From contig CAJFUH010000166.1 of assembly GCA_904420155.1 (NCBI GenBank), positions 1 to 16,912 on the forward strand: a stretch of 16,912 bases of DNA. Direction: 5' to 3'. A model generated the notes under the pieces. That model searched no databases. It was not told where the DNA came from and worked only from the letters and a program-made list of their open reading frames with translations. Source of the stretch: an uncultured Clostridia bacterium. Its GTDB lineage: Bacteria; Bacillota; Clostridia; Oscillospirales; Acutalibacteraceae. Both the position numbers and the translations under genes were made by a program. Shown here in pieces: positions 12,879 to 16,912 of this stretch; the stretch's first letter is position 1, and each line of letters starts with the position of its first letter.

Positions 12879-14219
12879 TTAATATCTGCTCAGATATTTA
12901 TCAATTTCCCATTTGGTGACCACATTCCGGTAGCTGTTCCATTCCGCCTGCTTGTAGGCCACATATTTCCGGAACGCATGGCTGCCCAAAGTCTCATGAA
13001 TCAGGCTGTCCTTCTTCATGGCGCGCACCGCACGGTCCAGGTTATCCGGGATATTCTCCACGCCCATGGCTTCCCTCTCGTCATCGGTGAGCTTAAACAC
13101 ATTGCTGTCGATGGACGGCGGCGGGGTCAGCCCTCTTCTGATACCGTCCAAACCGGCGGCGAGGCAGACCGCAAGCACTAAATAAGGGTTTGCAGAAGGA
13201 TCCGGATTGCGCAATTCGATACGGGTACCTTCCCCACGGGAGGAAGGAATACGTACCAAGGGGCTGCGGTTATGTGTAGACCAGGCGATATAAACTGGTG
13301 CTTCATAACCGGGCACCAGACGCTTATAGGAATTGACCAGCGGATTGGTGATCGCGGTCATCCCCTTTGCGTGCTCGATCAATCCGGCGATAAAACTGTA
13401 AGCGATCTTGCTTAACCCATTTTTATCCTCTGGATCATAGAATGCATTTTTGCCTTCGCGGCTCAAGGACATATTGATATGCATACCGGAACCCGCCTCA
13501 TTAAACAACGGCTTCGGCATGAAAGTAGCATGCAGATTATGGCGATCCGCGATAGATTTTACCGCCAGCTTAAAGGACATAATGTTGTCCGCCGCAGTGA
13601 GGGCTTCGCTGTATTTGAAATCGATCTCGTGCTGTCCCGGGGCGCACTCATGATGGGAGGCCTCAATTTCAAATCCCATATCTTCCAGGGTAATGCAGAT
13701 CTCCCGGCGCGCGTCTTCCCCTCTGTCTACAGGGCCCAATTCAAAGTAACTGCCATGGTCGATGGTTTTGGTGGTGGGTTCCCCATTTTCATCAGTCTGG
13801 AACAGGAAAAACTCACATTCCGGCCCTACATTGAAGGTAAACCCCATATCGGCGGCCTGTTTCAGTACACGCTTTAAAATATACCGGGGATCCCCGTCAA
13901 AAGGCGTTCCGTCCGGACGGTAAACATCGCAAATAATACGGGCTACCTTGCCGGGGGTAGGTTTCCAGGGATAAATCATAAACGTATCCAGATCCGGATA
14001 TAGCTCCATATCGGATTCTTCGATGCGGACAAATCCTTCGATAGAAGATCCGTCAAACATACATTTATTATTCAGCGCTTTTTCCAACTGGCTTCTGGTA
14101 ATGGCGACATTTTTAAACGCGCCGAAAATATCGGTAAATTGCAGGCGGATAAACCGGATGTCTTCTTCCTCTACAATGCGAATAATTTCCTCTTTGGTAT
14201 AGTGGGGTTTTCTTTCCAT
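12879..14219 (-). CDS. glnA: Glutamine synthetase type I (alpha subtype)
   Basis: A 446-residue GSI: glutamate + NH3 + ATP gives glutamine. The dodecamer latch DGSSIEGF (56-63) is followed by VRIEESDM, containing the arginine that in Bacillus GS senses feedback inhibition. GPECEFFLF, NEAGSGMHINMSLS and NPLVNSYKRLVPGYEAP supply the metal, ATP and glutamate-flap residues, and the C-terminus ends DKYLSRY. The length fits GSI-alpha, which lacks the extra segment and adenylylation control of GSI-beta. The ATG at 14219 follows GGGAGG by about 10 nt; a TTG at 14228 is too near that site. First gene of glnA-asnA. I see no GlnR-type operator (TGTNA-N7-TNACA) upstream. Confidence 0.98.
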   Translation of the reverse strand: MERKPHYTKEEIIRIVEEEDIRFIRLQFTDIFGAFKNVAITRSQLEKALNNKCMFDGSSIEGFVRIEESDMELYPDLDTFMIYPWKPTPGKVARIICDVYRPDGTPFDGDPRYILKRVLKQAADMGFTFNVGPECEFFLFQTDENGEPTTKTIDHGSYFELGPVDRGEDARREICITLEDMGFEIEASHHECAPGQHEIDFKYSEALTAADNIMSFKLAVKSIADRHNLHATFMPKPLFNEAGSGMHINMSLSREGKNAFYDPEDKNGLSKIAYSFIAGLIEHAKGMTAITNPLVNSYKRLVPGYEAPVYIAWSTHNRSPLVRIPSSRGEGTRIELRNPDPSANPYLVLAVCLAAGLDGIRRGLTPPPSIDSNVFKLTDDEREAMGVENIPDNLDRAVRAMKKDSLIHETLGSHAFRKYVAYKQAEWNSYRNVVTKWEIDKYLSRY

Positions 14220-14301
14220 AGACAGCAAATCCTCCCTTTTGTTGCCGCATTCTCCTCTTTCTTTTGAGAGAACCGGGTGGCCGTATTTAGGCCGATATTT
14301 T

Positions 14302-14331
14302 ATTATACCACTACTTCTATGATCCTTACAA
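14302..14331 (-). promoter_or_regulatory. Extended -10 promoter of glnA-asnA
   Basis: Minus strand: -35 TTGTAA (14326-14331), 18-nt spacer and -10 TATAAT (14302-14307), with TGG directly before the -10. The leader to the glnA start is about 75 nt and contains small GC-rich stems (GGCC/GGCC near 14280-14297) but nothing I recognise as a riboswitch. Confidence 0.75.
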
Positions 14332-14362
14332 GAGTTCTTTTTTGAGAAAACGTTGCCTTATT

Positions 14363-15121
14363 TTAAATTCTCACAGGAATGTTGCGCTGTTTTAAATACT
14401 CTTTTAGTTCTGGTATGGTAATCTCTCCAAAATGGAAGAGAGATGCCGCCAGAACGGCGTCCGCCTCTCCCTTGGTAAAGGCGTCATAAAAATGTTCCAG
14501 CGTTCCGGCTCCCCCGGAAGCAATCACTGGGATTCCCACTCGTTGGGATACCGCCCGGGTAAGTTCCAGGTCGTACCCGTTTTTTACGCCGTCACAGTCC
14601 ATACTGGTGAGCAGAATTTCTCCTGCTCCCCTCTTTTCCGCTTCCACAGCCCATTCGACCACATCCATTCCCATAGGGATACGGCCGCCGTTGATATAAA
14701 CTTCCCAGCTATGTTCCGCCCTCCGCTTGGCATCGATGGCAACCACCACACATTGGCTGCCAAATTTATATGCCGCCTCGTTTATGATGTCCGGACGGCG
14801 GATCGCCGCGGAATTTACGGATACCTTGTCCGCCCCTGCCCGCAACAGTTGGGTGAAATCATCTACTGTCCGGATGCCGCCCCCCACGGTAAAAGGAATA
14901 AAAATACGGTTGGCCACTGCGCTGACAATATCCAGCATGATATTTCGGGCGTCGGAAGAAGCAGTAATATCCAGTAATACCAACTCGTCCGCTCCTTGCT
15001 GGTCATAGGCCACCGCTGCCTCCACAGGATCTCCGGCGTCCCGGAGATTGACAAAACTGGTTCCTTTTACCACTCTGCCGTTTTTAACGTCTAAACAAGG
15101 AATAATACGCTTTGCATGCAT
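14363..15121 (-). CDS. hisF: Imidazole glycerol phosphate synthase cyclase subunit
   Basis: A 252-residue (beta/alpha)8-barrel. With HisH it turns PRFAR plus ammonia into imidazole-glycerol phosphate and AICAR, in histidine synthesis. The catalytic acids D11 (IIPCLDVKNGRVVKG) and D130 (VVVAIDAKR) are both present. Phosphate-binding segments FTVGGGIRTVDDF and GIPVIASGGAG are intact. Full length. The ATG at 15121 has GGAGAGGGG upstream, 29 nt after hisH. Confidence 0.98.
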   Translation of the reverse strand: MHAKRIIPCLDVKNGRVVKGTSFVNLRDAGDPVEAAVAYDQQGADELVLLDITASSDARNIMLDIVSAVANRIFIPFTVGGGIRTVDDFTQLLRAGADKVSVNSAAIRRPDIINEAAYKFGSQCVVVAIDAKRRAEHSWEVYINGGRIPMGMDVVEWAVEAEKRGAGEILLTSMDCDGVKNGYDLELTRAVSQRVGIPVIASGGAGTLEHFYDAFTKGEADAVLAASLFHFGEITIPELKEYLKQRNIPVRI

Positions 15122-15150
15122 TGTGTACTTGGCCCCTCTCCATTCAAATA

Positions 15151-15783
15151 TCAGTCAGCATGCGGACGGTTTTGATCCACAATCGCTGCAAAATTGCGAA
15201 GCATACGCAAACCTACGGCCCCGCTTTTTTCCGGGTGGAACTGCGTTGCAAACAGATTGCCTTGTCCAATGGAAGCATCGATCGTAACGCCATACTCGGT
15301 CTGGGAAGTGACAATCCCACGATCCTGGGCCTTCAAATAATAGGAATGGACAAAGTAAACATACGCCTGTTCGTCAATGCCTTGAAACAAAGGGGACTGC
15401 TTGCAAAAGCGCAGGGAATTCCATCCCATATGGGGAATCTTCAACCCTTTGCCCGCCGGGATTCGGACAATGTTTCCTTTCAGCAGGCCCAGTCCCTTTA
15501 CCCCCGGGCTTTCTTCGCTTCCTTCAAATAATAATTGTAGTCCCAGGCAAATGCCCAGCAACGGTTTTCCCGACTGAATGTACTCGACAACCGCCTCTTT
15601 GAGCCCGGCTTGTTCCATACAATACATAGCGTCTGCAAAAGATCCCACGCCTGGAAGGATGGCGCCGTCTGTCTGAAACAGCGACTGTCGGTCGTTGACC
15701 ACACCGTTCTCGCAACCTATATAATGCAGTGCTTTACAGACGCTCTGCAAATTCCCTGCTCCATAATCGATGACAGCTATCAT
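15151..15783 (-). CDS. hisH: Imidazole glycerol phosphate synthase glutaminase subunit
   Basis: A 210-residue class I glutamine amidotransferase that supplies ammonia to HisF. The triad is visible as C79 in GKPLLGICLGLQLLFEG, H183 and E185 in ATQFHPEKSG. DYGAGNLQSV at the N-terminus and PGVGSF (45-50) are family motifs. The ATG is at 15783. It is the first gene of a two-gene hisH-hisF unit; hisA, which usually lies between them, is absent. Confidence 0.98.
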   Translation of the reverse strand: MIAVIDYGAGNLQSVCKALHYIGCENGVVNDRQSLFQTDGAILPGVGSFADAMYCMEQAGLKEAVVEYIQSGKPLLGICLGLQLLFEGSEESPGVKGLGLLKGNIVRIPAGKGLKIPHMGWNSLRFCKQSPLFQGIDEQAYVYFVHSYYLKAQDRGIVTSQTEYGVTIDASIGQGNLFATQFHPEKSGAVGLRMLRNFAAIVDQNRPHAD

Positions 15784-15819
15784 GGTACCATCCCTTTTTC
15801 TTTCAATTCTTTACGCTTT

Positions 15820-15848
15820 ATTCTATCATCTCCCTAAAAAATTAGCAA
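15820..15848 (-). promoter_or_regulatory. Promoter of hisH-hisF
   Basis: Minus strand: -35 TTGCTA (15843-15848), 17-nt spacer, -10 TAGAAT (15820-15825), about 37 nt before the hisH start. The short leader leaves no room for a T-box or his attenuator. Confidence 0.65.
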
Positions 15849-15927
15849 ATAAATTCTTGCTCTCTTTGCAGAAATTTGCTGAATTATATAGAATTTTCTT
15901 CCTTTTTGTATTCTTCTCTTTCTTCCC

Positions 15928-15956
15928 TTGACACCAGACCTATTTTTCATTAAAGT
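15928..15956 (+). promoter_or_regulatory. Promoter of mntP
   Basis: A perfect -35 TTGACA (15928-15933), 17-nt spacer and a weak -10 TAAAGT (15951-15956). The leader of about 80 nt has a possible 7-bp pairing GCAAATA (15966-15972) with TATTTGC (16013-16019), but I do not see the conserved bases of the yybP-ykoY manganese riboswitch. Confidence 0.6.
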
Positions 15957-16043
15957 TAAAAGGCGGCAAATACTTTTTCCCTGATTTGTTTCATATAGAT
16001 AAGAGACTTGGCTATTTGCTACTGTAGAGGAGGTTTCCGTTTT

Positions 16044-16631
16044 ATGGACTATCTTTCACTTGTCGGCATTGCAATCGGCTTGTCCATGGATGCTTTTGCT
16101 GTTTCCATCACCAACGGCGCTGTTACCAAAGGATTAAAGTTTTCTCACGCCTTAAAAATCGCCTGTTGCTTTGGGGTGTTCCAAGCGTTTATGCCTGTTT
16201 TGGGATGGTTGATCGGAAAAGCGGGAGAGGGGCTCATTCAGCAATTGGATCATTGGGTGGCCTTTGTCCTATTGGGATATATCGGCGGAAAAATGATTTA
16301 TGACGCTTGGAAAGAACGAAATGAAGTGGTAGAATGCCAGTCCCGCAGCCCGATCCGTTTTCGAATGCTGCTGGTCATGTCTATTGCAACCAGTATCGAC
16401 GCTTTAGCTACTGGTATTATTTTGCCTTCTGCGGTGGGCGCTTCTACCGCCATGCTAATGTTTTATGCCGTCTCTATCATCGGGGTCATTACTTTCTGTA
16501 TTTGTTTAAGCGGCGTGTATATCGGTAAAAAATTTGGAAATATCTTTTCTTCCAAAGCGGAATTCCTGGGTGGGGCCGTTTTGATCTTAATCGGCTGTAA
16601 AATTTTGATAGAACATTTATTTTTTAGTTAA
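16044..16631 (+). CDS. mntP: Manganese efflux pump MntP
   Basis: A 195-residue inner-membrane exporter that lowers cytoplasmic Mn(II). It has six hydrophobic helices in two repeats, each with the signature acidic motif: LSMDAFAVSITNG (D16) and ATSIDALATGI (D119). A short charged loop (about 88-105) joins the halves. Full family length. The ATG at 16044 is preceded by GAGGAGG; the frame open to 16008 lies in the leader. It is a single-gene unit, divergent from hisH. I see no clear terminator after it. Confidence 0.95.
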   Translation: MDYLSLVGIAIGLSMDAFAVSITNGAVTKGLKFSHALKIACCFGVFQAFMPVLGWLIGKAGEGLIQQLDHWVAFVLLGYIGGKMIYDAWKERNEVVECQSRSPIRFRMLLVMSIATSIDALATGIILPSAVGASTAMLMFYAVSIIGVITFCICLSGVYIGKKFGNIFSSKAEFLGGAVLILIGCKILIEHLFFS

Positions 16632-16762
16632 GGGATAGAAAGATTCCGGAGAAGAAGAGAAATCGTGTTTTGTCAATCTTATAATAAGGCAATAGCTGTT
16701 CCCTTTTATCTTTTATATATGACCAACTCCTTCCTTGTTTTAAAAAAAAATTTAAAAAATGG

Positions 16763-16791
16763 TTGACTTTCCTTTTTTGTCGAGATATAAT
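16763..16791 (+). promoter_or_regulatory. Strong promoter of tRNA-Leu
   Basis: -35 TTGACT (16763-16768), 17-nt spacer, perfect -10 TATAAT (16786-16791). A-tracts at 16742-16760 directly upstream resemble an UP element, as expected for a stable-RNA promoter. Confidence 0.85.
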
Positions 16792-16825
16792 ATAGTACGT
16801 CGCCTGGAGACAGACATCTAAATAA

Positions 16826-16912
16826 GCGGATATGGCGGAATTGGCAGACGCGTATGGTTCAGGTCCATATGAAAGCAATTTCATGCAGGTTCAAGTCCTG
16901 TTATCCGCACCA
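16826..16912 (+). tRNA. tRNA-Leu(CAG)
   Basis: An 87-nt class II tRNA including an encoded CCA at the last bases of the window. The acceptor stem pairs GCGGATA with TATCCGC (one mismatch-free 7-bp helix). The anticodon stem is TATGG/CCATA around loop TTCAGGT, giving anticodon CAG (Leu, CUG codons). A long variable arm follows, and the T arm reads CAGG-TTCAAGT-CCTG. The D-loop region has the usual GGCGGAATTGGCAGACGC of leucine tRNAs. More tRNAs may follow outside the window. Confidence 0.97.

Noticed and set aside
14332..14362. Hairpin TGAGAA/TTCTCA as hisF terminator
   Set aside because: Only 6 bp with a long loop and no T-run after it on the minus strand.
15957..16043. yybP-ykoY manganese riboswitch in the mntP leader
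   Set aside because: The leader is short and I do not see the conserved loop sequences; only a weak 7-bp pairing is present.
16624..16884. Minus-strand open frame of 86 codons
   Set aside because: It crosses the tRNA-Leu gene and its promoter on the opposite strand; no ribosome binding site or family resemblance.
1..16912. CRISPR array, insertion sequence or prophage
   Set aside because: No regularly spaced direct repeats, transposase, integrase or phage structural gene is visible.

Overview
The window looks like chromosomal DNA of a spore-forming, anaerobic gut Clostridia member, probably near the Oscillospiraceae/Ruminococcaceae. The reasons are a complete spoIIIA sporulation operon, strong AGGAGG-type ribosome binding sites, extended -10 promoters, moderate GC and frequent TTG/GTG starts. 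The taxon is inferred; there is no rRNA gene here to confirm it.

Left part, minus strand (1-7811). spoIIIAA-AB-AC-AD-AE-AF-AG-AH runs from 7811 down to 2674 with tight or overlapping spacing. It encodes the mother-cell half of the SpoIIIA-SpoIIQ channel between mother cell and forespore. An extra 54-residue reading frame (3285-3449), with its own ribosome binding site, lies between spoIIIAG and spoIIIAH and is stop/start coupled to spoIIIAH. Downstream is a housekeeping operon nusB - TsaD/Kae1-like paralogue - xseA (cut by the window edge). Its extended -10 promoter is followed by an intrinsic-terminator hairpin before nusB, which suggests attenuation.

Centre, plus strand (7935-11162). The most interesting unit is a three-gene operon at 8242-10053: a radical-SAM protein resembling the queuine lyase QueL, a QueT-type ECF S-component, and a flavodoxin-fold oxidoreductase. 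Just before the first gene I can fold a compact preQ1-I (H-type pseudoknot) riboswitch whose second helix contains the Shine-Dalgarno sequence. The expected product of QueL (preQ1) would therefore shut off its own production and queuine import. About 200 nt of further structured leader precede the aptamer. Then come yebC and a small acidic protein of unknown function.

Intergenic island (11163-11850). There are four strong hairpins. Two share a related sequence and flank a small AT-rich gene that is broken: a well-placed ATG is followed by TAA at codon 3, or alternatively there is a frameshift.

Right part. Minus strand: glnA-asnA (ammonia assimilation into glutamine and asparagine) and hisH-hisF (imidazole-glycerol-phosphate synthase, without hisA beside it). 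Plus strand: mntP (manganese exporter) and a tRNA-Leu(CAG) with a strong promoter, ending exactly at the window edge.
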